The translations under genes and the position numbers were made by a program. A stretch of 64,000 nucleotides of DNA from Chelatococcus asaccharovorans. GTDB lineage: Bacteria; Pseudomonadota; Alphaproteobacteria; Rhizobiales; Beijerinckiaceae. The stretch covers positions 124,001-188,000 of the forward strand of contig NZ_QJJK01000002.1 in NCBI RefSeq assembly GCF_003201475.1, written 5' to 3'. The notes under the pieces were generated by a model that did no database searches, was not told where the DNA came from, and saw only the letters and a program-made list of their open reading frames with translations. Shown here piece after piece: positions 7,837-17,106 of this stretch. Each line of letters opens with the position of its first letter. Position 1 is the stretch's first letter.

Positions 7837-10266
7837 ATGATGTTTAAGAATTCCCCCAATTTCGCCCCAGATGCCAGCGGCGCGCCCAGCGCGGAGGCCA
7901 ACGCCAATACCAATGCGCGACCGATCGAGCTTCCAGCGGACGCTCTGATCATCGTGCCTGTGCGCAGCTTTGTCCTGTTCCCGGGCGTCGTCATGCCGAT
8001 CGTCATCGGCCGACCGGCTTCGATCGCGGCCGCCCAGCAGGCCGTGCGCGAGGGGCGCCAGATCGGCGTCCTGATGCAGCGCGACCCCGATGCGGAGCCT
8101 TCCCCTCTCGGCCTGCACCGCATGGGTGTCGTCGCCAATATCCTGCGCTTCGTCACCGCCCCGGATGGCTCGCATCACCTGATCTGCCAGGGCGATGGAC
8201 GCTTCTATGTCGAGGAGTTCATCAGGGAGACGCCATACCTCGCGGCGCAGGTGCGGCGCATCGAAGAGCCGGAGGGACACAGTCCCGACATCGAGGCGCG
8301 CTTCCTGCATCTGCAGGGGCAGGCCATGGAAGCCCTGCAGCTCCTGCCACAGGCCCCGCAGGAACTGCTGGCGGCCGTGCAGGGCGCGACATCGGCCTCG
8401 GCCCTGACCGACCTTGTCGCGGCCTATATCGACATATCGCCGAACGACAAGCAGGATATCCTCGAGACCGTGGATCTTCATGCGCGCATGGAGAAGGTCG
8501 CGAAGGTCCTCGCGCAGCGCATCGAGGTGCTGCGGCTGTCCCAGGAGATCGGCCGTCAGACGAAGGCCTCGCTCGACGAACGCCAGCGCGAAGTGCTGCT
8601 GCGCGAGCAGATGGCCGCCATCCAGCGCCAGCTCGGCGAGGGCGATGGCAAGGCCCAGGAGGTGGCGGAGCTCACCGAGGCGATCACCAAGGCTAAGATG
8701 CCCCCGGAGGTCGACCAGGCGGCGCGCAAGGAGCTGCGCCGGCTGGAGCGCATGCCCGACGCCTCCGCCGAATACGGCATGATCCGCACCTATCTCGATT
8801 GGCTGATCGAACTGCCCTGGGCTTTGCCCGAGGAAAAGCCGATCGACATCGCGGAGGCGCGGCGGATCCTCGACGAGGATCACTTTGGTCTCGACAAGAT
8901 TAAGACGCGCATCGTCGAATATCTTGCCGTGCGCAAGCTCGCGCCGCAGGGCAAGGCACCGATCCTGTGCTTCGCGGGCCCGCCCGGCGTTGGCAAGACC
9001 TCTCTCGGCCAGTCCATCGCGCGCGCGATGGGGCGGCGGTTCGGGCGCGTCAGCCTCGGCGGCGTCCATGACGAAGCGGAGATCCGCGGCCATCGCCGCA
9101 CCTATGTCGGTGCCCTCCCCGGCAACATCATCCAGGCGATCCGGAAGGCCGGCTCGCGCGACTGTGTGCTGATGCTCGACGAGATCGACAAGATGGGCGC
9201 CGGCGTCCAGGGCGATCCTTTCGCAGCCATGCTGGAGGTGCTCGACCCCGAGCAAAACAGCACGTTCCGGGACAATTATCTCGCCGTGCCGTTCGACCTG
9301 TCGCGCGTGGTCTTCATCGCCACGGCCAATATGCTCGATACGATACCCGGCCCGCTGCGCGACCGCATGGAAATCATCACCCTGTCGGGCTACACCGACA
9401 ACGAAAAGCTGGAGATCGCCAAGCGCTATCTGGTGCGCCGGCAGTTGGAAGCCAACGGCCTCAAGGCCGATCAGGTCGATATTGCCGATGACGCACTGAT
9501 GGCGATCATCCGCAGCTATACGCGTGAAGCCGGGGTCCGTAACCTCGAGCGGGAGGTGGGGCGAGCGCTCCGGCATATCGCGGTCGGCATCGCCGAAGGC
9601 AGCGCCGGCCACACGCATATCGGTGTGGACCAGCTCGATGACCTTCTTGGACCGCCGCGCTTCGAGGACGAGGTCGCGATGCGCGTCAGCGTCCCCGGCG
9701 TCGCAACGGGCCTCGCCTGGACGCCCGTCGGCGGTGACATCCTGTTCATCGAGGCGACGCGCACTCCGGGCGGCGGACGGCTGATCCTCACCGGTCAGCT
9801 TGGCGAGGTGATGCGGGAGAGCGCCCAGGCGGCGCTCAGCTTGGTCAAGAGCAAGGCCAGGGATGTCGGCATCGACCCCGCTCTCTTCGAGCGCAATGAT
9901 ATCCATATCCACGTCCCGGCCGGCGCCACGCCCAAGGATGGACCGAGTGCCGGCGTCGCGATGTTCACGGCGCTCGTCTCGGCGCTCACGGGGCGAACGG
10001 TGCGCAGCGACACGGCGATGACCGGCGAGATCAGCCTCCGCGGCCTGGTCCTGCCCGTCGGCGGGATCAAGGAAAAGGTGGTGGCTGCCGCCCGTGCGGG
10101 CCTCACGCGCGTGCTGTTGCCGGCACGCAACCGCCGGGACTACGAGGATATTCCGGAGGATGCGCGCAAGCGCCTCGCATTCGTCTGGCTGGAGCGTGTC
10201 GATGACGCCATCGCGCAAGCCCTGGAACCGGCGACCGAGGACAAGAAGACAGCCGCGGCGGAATAG
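7837..10266 (+). CDS. lon: ATP-dependent Lon protease (accessory copy)
   Basis: Cytoplasmic AAA+ serine protease of 809 residues. Order: LAN substrate-binding domain (LIIVPVRSFVLFPGVVMPIV near residue 35), coiled-coil helices around residues 240-290, Walker A GPPGVGKTS at 381-389, Walker B VLMLDEIDKMG, and the C-terminal protease domain with catalytic Ser704 in PKDGPSAG and Lys747 in GGIKEK. All key residues are present. ATG 7837 was chosen over an in-frame start at 7786 because the latter overlaps hsp20 and the LAN domain is complete without it. It lies behind hsp20, not next to clpX or hup, so it is probably a second, stress-linked Lon (inference). Confidence 0.93.
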   Translation: MMFKNSPNFAPDASGAPSAEANANTNARPIELPADALIIVPVRSFVLFPGVVMPIVIGRPASIAAAQQAVREGRQIGVLMQRDPDAEPSPLGLHRMGVVANILRFVTAPDGSHHLICQGDGRFYVEEFIRETPYLAAQVRRIEEPEGHSPDIEARFLHLQGQAMEALQLLPQAPQELLAAVQGATSASALTDLVAAYIDISPNDKQDILETVDLHARMEKVAKVLAQRIEVLRLSQEIGRQTKASLDERQREVLLREQMAAIQRQLGEGDGKAQEVAELTEAITKAKMPPEVDQAARKELRRLERMPDASAEYGMIRTYLDWLIELPWALPEEKPIDIAEARRILDEDHFGLDKIKTRIVEYLAVRKLAPQGKAPILCFAGPPGVGKTSLGQSIARAMGRRFGRVSLGGVHDEAEIRGHRRTYVGALPGNIIQAIRKAGSRDCVLMLDEIDKMGAGVQGDPFAAMLEVLDPEQNSTFRDNYLAVPFDLSRVVFIATANMLDTIPGPLRDRMEIITLSGYTDNEKLEIAKRYLVRRQLEANGLKADQVDIADDALMAIIRSYTREAGVRNLEREVGRALRHIAVGIAEGSAGHTHIGVDQLDDLLGPPRFEDEVAMRVSVPGVATGLAWTPVGGDILFIEATRTPGGGRLILTGQLGEVMRESAQAALSLVKSKARDVGIDPALFERNDIHIHVPAGATPKDGPSAGVAMFTALVSALTGRTVRSDTAMTGEISLRGLVLPVGGIKEKVVAAARAGLTRVLLPARNRRDYEDIPEDARKRLAFVWLERVDDAIAQALEPATEDKKTAAAE

Positions 10267-10291
10267 GCCCGCCGGGTCCAAAAGCCATCGA

Positions 10292-10323
10292 GCCTGCCGC
10301 CTGCCCATCGGCAAGCGGCAGGC
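10292..10323. terminator. Hairpin downstream of lon, possible terminator
   Basis: GCCTGCCGC and GCGGCAGGC form a perfect 9-bp GC-rich stem with a 14-base loop, starting 26 bases after the lon stop codon. There is no T-run, so it is a weak candidate for an intrinsic terminator. Confidence 0.35.
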
Positions 10324-10559
10324 ATTCCTGACGCGACGCACCCTGTGCACGGCGTGCTGTGGCGCACAGCCCGATCCTGAAACGGGGCATTCTCCCAATT
10401 TCGTCGTAAAATTTGCCTGTCGGCGACTGGCGCCGCGTCGGCTTGGCAAGTAGGGTCCGGCCTTCCCTTTTCCGGAACCGGAATCAGCGCCCGGGCCTGT
10501 CAGTCACGCCATCCCCGATGCAGGCGAGGTTCTGGCCCTTCCCGCTTCAAAGTGCCACG

Positions 10560-11486
10560 ATGCAACCCATCATTGCCATTTCCAATCTTTCGAAGACCTA
10601 CGCCTCGGGCTTCCAGGCGCTCAAGGGCATCGATCTCGCCATCAACACGGGCGAGATTTTCGCGCTGCTCGGTCCCAACGGGGCCGGCAAGACGACTTTG
10701 ATCAGCATCATCTGCGGCATCGTCAGCCCGAGCGAGGGCACGATCCTGGCCGACGGGCACGACATTACGGTCGAATATCGCGCGGCGCGTTCCAAGATCG
10801 GCCTCGTCCCGCAGGAATTGACCACCGACGCCTTTGAGACCGTTTGGGCAACGGTGAGCTTCAGCCGCGGCCTCTTCGGCAAGCCGGCCGATCCCGCACA
10901 TATCGAGAAGATCCTGCGCGACCTGTCGCTATGGGACAAGCGCAACAGCCCTATCCGCACCCTCTCCGGCGGCATGAAGCGCCGCGTCATGATCGCCAAG
11001 GCGCTCTCGCATGAACCGCAGATCCTCTTCCTCGACGAGCCGACCGCCGGCGTCGATGTCGAGCTGCGCCGCGACATGTGGGATGTGGTGCGCGGTCTCC
11101 GCGACCGCGGCGTCACCATCATTCTCACGACACACTATATCGAGGAAGCCGAGGAGATGGCCGATCGCATCGGCGTCATCGACAAGGGCCGCATCATTCT
11201 CGTGGAAGACAAGCACGAGTTGATGCAGAAGCTCGGCCAGAAGCGGCTGACCGTTCTGTTGCAGCAGAAGCTGAATCATATTCCGCCCGAGCTTGCCGCC
11301 TATAACCTCGAGCTGTCAGCCGACGGGCTTGAGCTTGTCTATACCTATGACACGCAGGGCGAGCGCACAGGCATTACCGACCTCCTGAGCGCACTCCGGA
11401 GTGCGGGCGTCACATTCAAGGATCTGCAGACGACGCAAAGTTCGCTCGAGGAGATCTTCGTCAATCTCGTGAGGAACGGCGCATGA
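10560..11486 (+). CDS. ABC-2 type exporter ATP-binding protein (CcmA/NodI-like)
   Basis: Cytoplasmic ATPase of 308 residues that powers the permease encoded next to it. Walker [10 protein letters not shown], signature LSGGMKRR, Walker B ILFLDEPT and the switch His in [16 protein letters not shown] are all present. The C-terminal extension (about 80 residues after [11 protein letters not shown]) is typical of NodI/YadG-type exporters. ATG 10560 fits the family start ([13 protein letters not shown]); an in-frame start at 10413 would add about 49 unrelated residues. The stop overlaps the permease start (ATGA). Confidence 0.9.
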   Translation: MQPIIAISNLSKTYASGFQALKGIDLAINTGEIFALLGPNGAGKTTLISIICGIVSPSEGTILADGHDITVEYRAARSKIGLVPQELTTDAFETVWATVSFSRGLFGKPADPAHIEKILRDLSLWDKRNSPIRTLSGGMKRRVMIAKALSHEPQILFLDEPTAGVDVELRRDMWDVVRGLRDRGVTIILTTHYIEEAEEMADRIGVIDKGRIILVEDKHELMQKLGQKRLTVLLQQKLNHIPPELAAYNLELSADGLELVYTYDTQGERTGITDLLSALRSAGVTFKDLQTTQSSLEEIFVNLVRNGA

Positions 11487-12244
11487 ACTATTATGCCATT
11501 CGCTCGATCTACAAGTTCGAAATGGCGCGCGCCTGGCGGACGCTGCTGCAGAGCATCATAGCCCCGGTCATCTCCACGTCGCTCTATTTCATCGTGTTCG
11601 GCGCGGCCATCGGCAGCCATATGCAGGAAATCGATGGCGTCAGCTATGGCGCTTTCATCGTGCCGGGCCTCATCATGCTGTCCCTGCTCACACAGAGCGT
11701 CTCCAACGCCTCCTTCGCCATCTATTTTCCGAAGTTCACCGGGACCATCTACGAGCTTCTCTCCGCACCGATCTCGCCACTGGAAATCGTCGTCAGCTAC
11801 GTCGGAGCGGCTGCCACCAAGTCGGTCATTCTCGGGCTGATCATCCTCGCGACGGCTTATCTCTTCGTGCCGCTCAGGATCGAGCACCCGGGCTGGATGG
11901 TGCTCTTTCTCATCCTGACGGCGATCACCTTCAGCCTGCTCGGCTTCATCATCGGCATCTGGGCCGACGGTTTCGAGAAACTGCAACTCGTGCCGCTTCT
12001 TGTCGTCACACCCCTCACCTTTCTCGGCGGCAGCTTCTATTCGATCACGATGCTGCCGCCCTTCTGGCAGACGGTGGCGTTGTTCAACCCCGTCGTTTAT
12101 CTCGTCAGTGGTTTCCGCTGGAGCTTCTTTGGCGTGTCCGACGTCGACGTCACGATCAGCGTCGGCATGGTCATCGTCTTCCTCATCCTGTGCCTCGGCG
12201 TCGTCACCTGGATCTTCAAGACGGGGTATCGGCTGAAAAGCTGA
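11483..12244 (+). CDS. ABC-2 type exporter permease (YadH/NodJ-like)
   Basis: Inner-membrane permease of 253 residues with six hydrophobic segments by eye, among them [47 protein letters not shown], and the C-terminal [16 protein letters not shown]. The stretch [20 protein letters not shown] matches the conserved ABC-2 signature region before the last helices. Coupled to the ATPase gene by a 4-base overlap. Substrate unknown; relatives export polysaccharide, lipo-oligosaccharide or drugs. Transcription probably ends at the long hairpin directly downstream. Confidence 0.9.
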   Translation: MNYYAIRSIYKFEMARAWRTLLQSIIAPVISTSLYFIVFGAAIGSHMQEIDGVSYGAFIVPGLIMLSLLTQSVSNASFAIYFPKFTGTIYELLSAPISPLEIVVSYVGAAATKSVILGLIILATAYLFVPLRIEHPGWMVLFLILTAITFSLLGFIIGIWADGFEKLQLVPLLVVTPLTFLGGSFYSITMLPPFWQTVALFNPVVYLVSGFRWSFFGVSDVDVTISVGMVIVFLILCLGVVTWIFKTGYRLKS

Positions 12245-12292
12245 GCCTGGAGCATATTCGGTGAATTCCGGTTCACCGAATATGCTCCAGGC
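12245..12292. terminator. Perfect 21-bp inverted repeat, strong hairpin after ABC-2 operon
   Basis: Two perfect 21-base arms (12245-12265 and 12272-12292) enclose a 6-base loop, immediately after the permease stop codon and followed by CTTTGATTTT. It can act as a terminator for the exporter operon, and from the other side for the convergent diguanylate cyclase gene. The arm contains GAGCAT(A)TTC, which resembles the end of the dispersed repeat next to it. Confidence 0.7.
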
Positions 12293-12353
12293 CTTTGATT
12301 TTACGCATTGTCTTCACGCGAACCGGTTTCCACTTCGCTCGAAAATGCTCTAA
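12293..12353. repeat. Dispersed intergenic repeat of a type common in Hyphomicrobiales
   Basis: Read on the minus strand this segment begins TTAGAGCATTTTCGAGCG and continues through AGTGGAAACCGGTTCGCG to a GACAATGCG-type end. I recognise this pattern from memory as a frequent intergenic repeat in genomes of this order (established knowledge, not checked here). It sits in the gap between the convergent ABC-2 and diguanylate cyclase genes. Confidence 0.6.
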
Positions 12354-12368
12354 TCCGGCGGTGGCGTG

Positions 12369-13874
12369 TCAGGAGCGCGCACCGCCCGTGCGGCCGCGAC
12401 GGCGGTCGTTCTGTGAGCTGGAGTAGTAGGTGCGCTTGGCCTTGAGCATCAGCATGTCGGCACGACTGACGACGGCTTCCAGACGCTCATCCGCCTGGCT
12501 GGTGGCCACCCCGAGCGAGAGCGTGAGCGGCAGGCCGGAATAGAACTGGTTGTTCAACTCGATCAGTTTTTCGAGCTCCTCCATCACCGCCTCGCCCTCC
12601 TCCTGCCCCACGCCAGGCATGAGCACGGCAAACTCATCGCCGCCGATGCGCGCCACGTGATTCGGCTTTTCGACGAGCTTGCCGAGCACTTCGCCGGCCC
12701 GGCGCAGCAGCCCATCGCCGGCAGCATGGCCGAGCTGGTCATTCACGCGCTTCAGGCCGTTGAGGTCGGCCATGATGATCGTCACGGGCCGTGGGCCGCG
12801 CCGCTCGAGCCTGTTCAATTCCTCCACGAAGAAGGAGCGATTGTAGAGCTTGGTCAGCACATCATGCTTGCCGAGAAATTCGAGATAGGCCTCAGCCTTT
12901 TTGCGTGCGCTGATATCGGTGAGGGCCACTTGAACGAGTGACCAGTCGTTCTCGTAGCCCGGCAGGACAGAGAACTGCATATGCAGGGTCAGCTCCTTGC
13001 CCTCGAGGTCGTAATTCACGACCTCGCGTTGCTGGAACAGCCGGTTGTTCCAGAGATCGATGAGCTGCTCCTTGAAATGCTGCTCCATGCCGTCGCGGAA
13101 GACGTCGGCGAGCCGCCGCAGCAGCGTCGGCTTATCCGGCGCGCAGAAAAGCTCAAGGGTATGCCGGTTGACATCGAGCACGCGAATCTCGGCCATACAG
13201 CGCGAGATGAACTCCGGATGGACGTCGATGAAGACGCGAAAATCGACGATCCCCCGTTCGCGAACCTCATCGATCAGCTGCTTGATGCTGGAAAAATCCT
13301 CGACCCATAAAGAGACGGGCGAATGCTCGAACAAGCCGCGGGCATATTCCTCCGCAGCGATGATGCGACGCCGTGCGTGTTCGCGCTCCGAGACGTCCTC
13401 TATGGAAACGAGCACACGCTCCCAGCTCGTCTCGTAGCCCGGCAGGATGGATCCGTGGAGCTGGATATCGAGCCGCTTGCCGGACAGGGAGAAGTTGATC
13501 GTATGACTGAAGAAATGTGTCTTGCCCTCCCACATCGTGACGAGTTCTTCGATATGGGCGTCGAGCATGTCATCGCGGAAGATGCGACCCAAATTCTCGA
13601 CAAGGTGCCCGACATCGCTCGCCTCGAACAACGACAGGGTCTTGCGGTTGACCTTGATGATGCGGATGGCGCCGGAGCACTGCCTGACCCGGTCGAGATC
13701 GGCCAGGAGATGGGCGCGCAGATCCGTGACGCCCGACGCGCGCCAAGCATCGAAAATCTGTCGGAGCCCGCTGTAGTCCTCAAGCCAGAGAGAGACTGGC
13801 GCAAGCTCGAACATCTCGGTGTCATCATTGCCAGTACCTGGCGCACCGGAATGCATGAACTCAGGATGGTGCAT
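12369..13874 (-). CDS. Diguanylate cyclase with two tandem PAS-like sensor domains
   Basis: Cytoplasmic signalling enzyme of 501 residues that should make cyclic di-GMP from two GTP. Two related sensor repeats are visible, beginning APVSLWLEDYSGLRQIFDAW (about residue 25) and SPVSLWVEDFSSIKQLIDEV (about 186), followed by a GGDEF domain from LGKHDVLTKLYNRSFFVEEL. The active site is intact (GGDEF at 411-415). The inhibitory RxxD I-site expected five residues upstream reads EKPN, so product inhibition is probably absent. No transmembrane segment is seen, so the input is cytosolic. The gene stands alone and convergent to the ABC-2 exporter. Confidence 0.92.
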   Translation of the reverse strand: MHHPEFMHSGAPGTGNDDTEMFELAPVSLWLEDYSGLRQIFDAWRASGVTDLRAHLLADLDRVRQCSGAIRIIKVNRKTLSLFEASDVGHLVENLGRIFRDDMLDAHIEELVTMWEGKTHFFSHTINFSLSGKRLDIQLHGSILPGYETSWERVLVSIEDVSEREHARRRIIAAEEYARGLFEHSPVSLWVEDFSSIKQLIDEVRERGIVDFRVFIDVHPEFISRCMAEIRVLDVNRHTLELFCAPDKPTLLRRLADVFRDGMEQHFKEQLIDLWNNRLFQQREVVNYDLEGKELTLHMQFSVLPGYENDWSLVQVALTDISARKKAEAYLEFLGKHDVLTKLYNRSFFVEELNRLERRGPRPVTIIMADLNGLKRVNDQLGHAAGDGLLRRAGEVLGKLVEKPNHVARIGGDEFAVLMPGVGQEEGEAVMEELEKLIELNNQFYSGLPLTLSLGVATSQADERLEAVVSRADMLMLKAKRTYYSSSQNDRRRGRTGGARS

Positions 13875-14202
13875 CGGATACCAACCCTTGGCAACGGCAG
13901 CCCCTACGCGGCTGCCGCGCTAACACTGATAAGACCGGTCCCTTGTGCCAGCAAGCTCCACCGTTCGGCAAGCCTCCGTTAACCATATTTTTCACCTTCG
14001 ACACCGGTACAATCACATCGTTCACCCGATCCGGACGGGAACGCATCGATCCACGCCAAAAAATAATGCAAAGTTGAGGGATGCGGCGTGCGATAGCAGG
14101 CAGCGCCGCAAAACTCACAAGCACCGCCGCTGACATGTGCGTGCGCAGAAAGCTGTGCAGAGTGGCGCTGCGAGCACCGAAACAGAGGGAAAGGCCAAAC
14201 GC
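13875..14202. other. Divergent intergenic region, no gene seen
   Basis: 328 bases between the divergent diguanylate cyclase and FAD oxidoreductase genes. It must hold both promoters, but no convincing -35/-10 pair, operator dyad or RNA gene could be picked out. A short AT-rich patch (about 14055-14075) is the most promoter-like part. Confidence 0.5.
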
Positions 14203-15312
14203 GTGGAAGACGTCGATGTCGTTGTTGTCGGTGCCGGCGTTGTCGGCCTTGCCATCGCGCGCTGCCTCGCCCAGGCGGGGCGGGATGTCCTCGTCCTCGA
14301 AGCCGCCGGGGCCATCGGCACAGAGACATCCGCGCGCAACAGCGAGGTGATCCATGCGGGCATCTATTATCCCCATGGCAGCCTGATGGCACGCTTCTGC
14401 GTGGAGGGTCGCAGGAGGCTTTACGCTTATTGTGCCGAGCGTGGCATCCCGCACCGGGCCTGTGGCAAACTGATCGTTGCCACTGACGACAGCGAGCGCG
14501 AGCGCATCGCCGGTATCGCGGCGCATGCGGCCGCCAATGGCGTGGAGGGATTACGCTTTCTGACCGCCATCGAAGCCCAGGCGCTCGAGCCGGCCCTCCA
14601 TTGCGCCGGAGCACTGCTCTCGCCGGCAACCGGCATCATCGACAGCCACGCCTATATGCTCTCGCTGCAGGGTGACGCGGAGAACGCCGGCGCGAGCTTC
14701 GCCTTTCGCTGTCTTGTCCGCGCGGGAGAGGTCATGAAGACCGGGATCGCACTGACAATCGACGACGGCCATGAGACACGGCTTCATGCCCGCACCGTCG
14801 TCAATGCGGCCGGGCTCCATGCCCCCGCCCTGGCCAGCGCCATTCGCGGCATGCCGCCCGCGAAAGTGCCGCAGGCCTATTTTGCCAAGGGCAACTATTT
14901 CGGCCTCAGCACGCGTGCCCCTTTCGCGCATTTGATCTATCCCGTCCCGGTGCCGGGCGGGCTAGGCACCCACCTCACGCTGGATCTCGCCGGCCGGGCG
15001 CGCTTCGGGCCCGATGTCGAATGGATCGATCACATCGACTATGCCGTCGATCCCGCGCGGGCCGCCTCCTTCTACGGCGCGATCCGGCGCTACTGGCCCG
15101 AACTGCCTGATGGTGCTCTCCAGCCCGACTATTCCGGCATCCGCCCCAAGATCGCTCCCGCGCGCGCCGGCACCCAGGACTTTCGTATCGAGGGTGCCGA
15201 GACCCATGGCGTCCCGGGCCTCGTGAACCTGTTCGGCATCGAATCGCCGGGCCTGACATCCTCGCTGGCGATTGCCGACCATGTCGCCATGCTCGCGGAC
15301 ATGAGCGCCTGA
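14203..15312 (+). CDS. FAD-dependent oxidoreductase, L-2-hydroxyglutarate oxidase-like
   Basis: Flavoenzyme of about 369 residues of the DAO/GlpD superfamily. The N-terminal Rossmann motif is clear ([20 protein letters not shown]), and [20 protein letters not shown] plus the C-terminal [18 protein letters not shown] are hallmarks of LhgO/YgaF-like enzymes. GTG 14203 was chosen because GGGAAAGG lies about 9 bases before it and the Rossmann fold follows at once; a GTG at 14137 would add 22 residues. It is convergent with the peptide importer operon, with only 6 bp between stop codons. The substrate is a 2-hydroxy acid by family (inference). Confidence 0.87.
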   Translation: MEDVDVVVVGAGVVGLAIARCLAQAGRDVLVLEAAGAIGTETSARNSEVIHAGIYYPHGSLMARFCVEGRRRLYAYCAERGIPHRACGKLIVATDDSERERIAGIAAHAAANGVEGLRFLTAIEAQALEPALHCAGALLSPATGIIDSHAYMLSLQGDAENAGASFAFRCLVRAGEVMKTGIALTIDDGHETRLHARTVVNAAGLHAPALASAIRGMPPAKVPQAYFAKGNYFGLSTRAPFAHLIYPVPVPGGLGTHLTLDLAGRARFGPDVEWIDHIDYAVDPARAASFYGAIRRYWPELPDGALQPDYSGIRPKIAPARAGTQDFRIEGAETHGVPGLVNLFGIESPGLTSSLAIADHVAMLADMSA

Positions 15313-15318
15313 AGGTGC

Positions 15319-16149
15319 TTACAGGGTCGCATCGCGTGGGTCGAAGAGGTCACGCAGGCCGTCGCCGACCAGGCTGAAGCCGAGGACCGCGAAGGCGATG
15401 GCGAGGCCTGGGGCAAGCGCCAGCCAGGGAGCGCTCTCCAGATAGGTCTGGGCCTCGGCCAGCATGCGGCCCCAGGTCGGCGCAGGCGGCGGAAGGCCAA
15501 GGCCGAGGAAGCTGAGGCCCGCCTCGGTGAGGATGGCGAGACCGAGCTGGATCATGACCTGAACCACAATCTGCCCGGCGATATTGGGCATGACATGGGC
15601 GACCATGATGCCGCCCTCGCCACGGCCGATGCTGCGCGCCGCCAGCACGTAGTCGCGGGACTGGACCTGCAGGGCGATGCCGCGCGTCATGCGGGCGAAG
15701 ACCGGCACCATGAAGACGGCAATGGCAAGGATCGCGCTCATAGCCCCCGTGCCCATGAGTACGCCGAGCACCATGGCCGAGAGCACGGGCGGGAAGGCGA
15801 AGATCACGTCGCAGACGCGCATCAGGACGGCCTCGGCAAGACCCCGCCGTCGGGCCGCGGCAAGGCCTGTCAGGACACCGGCGCTGGCGCCGAGGGCGAC
15901 CGCCAGGACAGCGATGGACAGGGAGTTCCAGGCCCCGGCCATGAGCAGGGAGGTGACGTCTCTCCCGAACTGGTCCGTGCCGAGCCAGCCGCTCGCAAAC
16001 GGCGGCTTGAGCCTCGCCAGGATGTTCATGCGCGCCGGTGGAGCCGGCGTCCAGACCAGGGATAGGCAGGCGCCGGTGACGAGCATGGTGATGATCGCCG
16101 TGCCGATGGCGAGTTTCACATGTCGCAACGCCGTCCGCCACACAACCAT
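15319..16149 (-). CDS. Peptide/nickel-type ABC transporter permease (DppC-like)
   Basis: Second inner-membrane permease of a peptide-type (PepT) importer, 276 residues. The family marks are LGTDQFGRDVTSLLMAGAWN after the first membrane segment, the coupling loop YVLAARSIGRGEGGIMVAHV, and the C-terminal SFLGLGLPPPAPTWGRML and FSLVGDGLRDLFDPR. ATG 16149 overlaps the upstream permease stop by one base (TGATG), so they are coupled. Last gene of the operon: no ATPase genes follow, and the next gene is convergent. Confidence 0.92.
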   Translation of the reverse strand: MVVWRTALRHVKLAIGTAIITMLVTGACLSLVWTPAPPARMNILARLKPPFASGWLGTDQFGRDVTSLLMAGAWNSLSIAVLAVALGASAGVLTGLAAARRRGLAEAVLMRVCDVIFAFPPVLSAMVLGVLMGTGAMSAILAIAVFMVPVFARMTRGIALQVQSRDYVLAARSIGRGEGGIMVAHVMPNIAGQIVVQVMIQLGLAILTEAGLSFLGLGLPPPAPTWGRMLAEAQTYLESAPWLALAPGLAIAFAVLGFSLVGDGLRDLFDPRDATL

Positions 16150-17096
16150 CAGCGCCTGTCCCGCATGCGGGGATCGAGAAGGAGATAGCAGAGGTCGACG
16201 ACGAAATTCACCACGATGACGAGGGCCGCAAGGAGAAGGACGACCGATTGCAGGACGACGATGTCCCGCTGCGCCACGGCCTGGAACGCAAGGCGCCCCA
16301 GGCCGGGCAGGCTGAAGACATTCTCGACGAGGACCGCGCCCGCGATGAGGAAGGTGAACTGCAGGCCGATGATGGTGATGATCGGTACGACCGTATTTGG
16401 CACGATGTGCCGCCACAGGATGAGGCGCGGCGGCAGCCCCTTGGCACGCGCCGCGCGAATAAAATCATCGCCGCTCAGCTCCACGACGGCGGTGCGCGCC
16501 ACGCGGGCGAGGACACCCGCCTGCGGCAATGCCAGCGCCAGAGCTGGAAGCACCAGCGCTCCGAAGGCCGGCGTGACCCCGGCCTGCCAGCCCGGGAACC
16601 CGCCGGCCGGCAGCCAGCCGAGCCATGTGGAGAAAACGAGGATCAGAATAAGGCCGATCCAGAAATTCGGCAGCGACATCGCCGCTTGCGCAAAAGCCAT
16701 GGCGCCGTAGTCGACCGGCTTGTCGCGGCGAGCGCCGGCGGCGATGCCGAGCGGCAGGGCGAGCACCATCGCCATGGCGATCGACAAGACCGCGAGTGGC
16801 AGCGTCACCAAAAGCCGCGCCGCGATCAATTCCGCCACCGGCACGCCATAGGTTATCGACGTGCCGAGATTGCCCGTCAGCATGCCGCCAAGCCAGGCGA
16901 GATAGCGGAGAACGGCCGGCTGGTCGAGGCCAAGTTCCTGGCGCAGCGCCGCCAATGTGTCCGGTCGGGCCGACGTGCCGAGCATGATGGCCGCCGGATC
17001 ACCCGGCAGCACGCTCATCACCGTGAAAACAAGCAGCGAGACAAGCGCCAGGGTCAGCACCAGGCCCAGCAGGCGCCGGACGATGAGAGCGATCAT
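16149..17096 (-). CDS. Peptide/nickel-type ABC transporter permease (DppB-like)
   Basis: First inner-membrane permease of the peptide-type importer, 315 residues. It starts with the usual DppB segment (MIALIVRRLLGLVLTLALVS), has GDPAAIMLG near residue 32, the conserved LGTSITYGVPVAELIAARL, and the coupling loop DFIRAARAKGLPPRLILWRH. Ends with LLLDPRMRDRR. It starts 10 bp after the binding-protein gene and overlaps the DppC-like gene by one base. Confidence 0.92.
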   Translation of the reverse strand: MIALIVRRLLGLVLTLALVSLLVFTVMSVLPGDPAAIMLGTSARPDTLAALRQELGLDQPAVLRYLAWLGGMLTGNLGTSITYGVPVAELIAARLLVTLPLAVLSIAMAMVLALPLGIAAGARRDKPVDYGAMAFAQAAMSLPNFWIGLILILVFSTWLGWLPAGGFPGWQAGVTPAFGALVLPALALALPQAGVLARVARTAVVELSGDDFIRAARAKGLPPRLILWRHIVPNTVVPIITIIGLQFTFLIAGAVLVENVFSLPGLGRLAFQAVAQRDIVVLQSVVLLLAALVIVVNFVVDLCYLLLDPRMRDRR

Positions 17097-17106
17097 CGCG
17101 CCACCA

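Noticed and set aside
7648-10449. 933-codon open frame on the minus strand
   Set aside because: It is fully antisense to lon, has no recognisable domain, and is explained by GC-rich third positions of lon.
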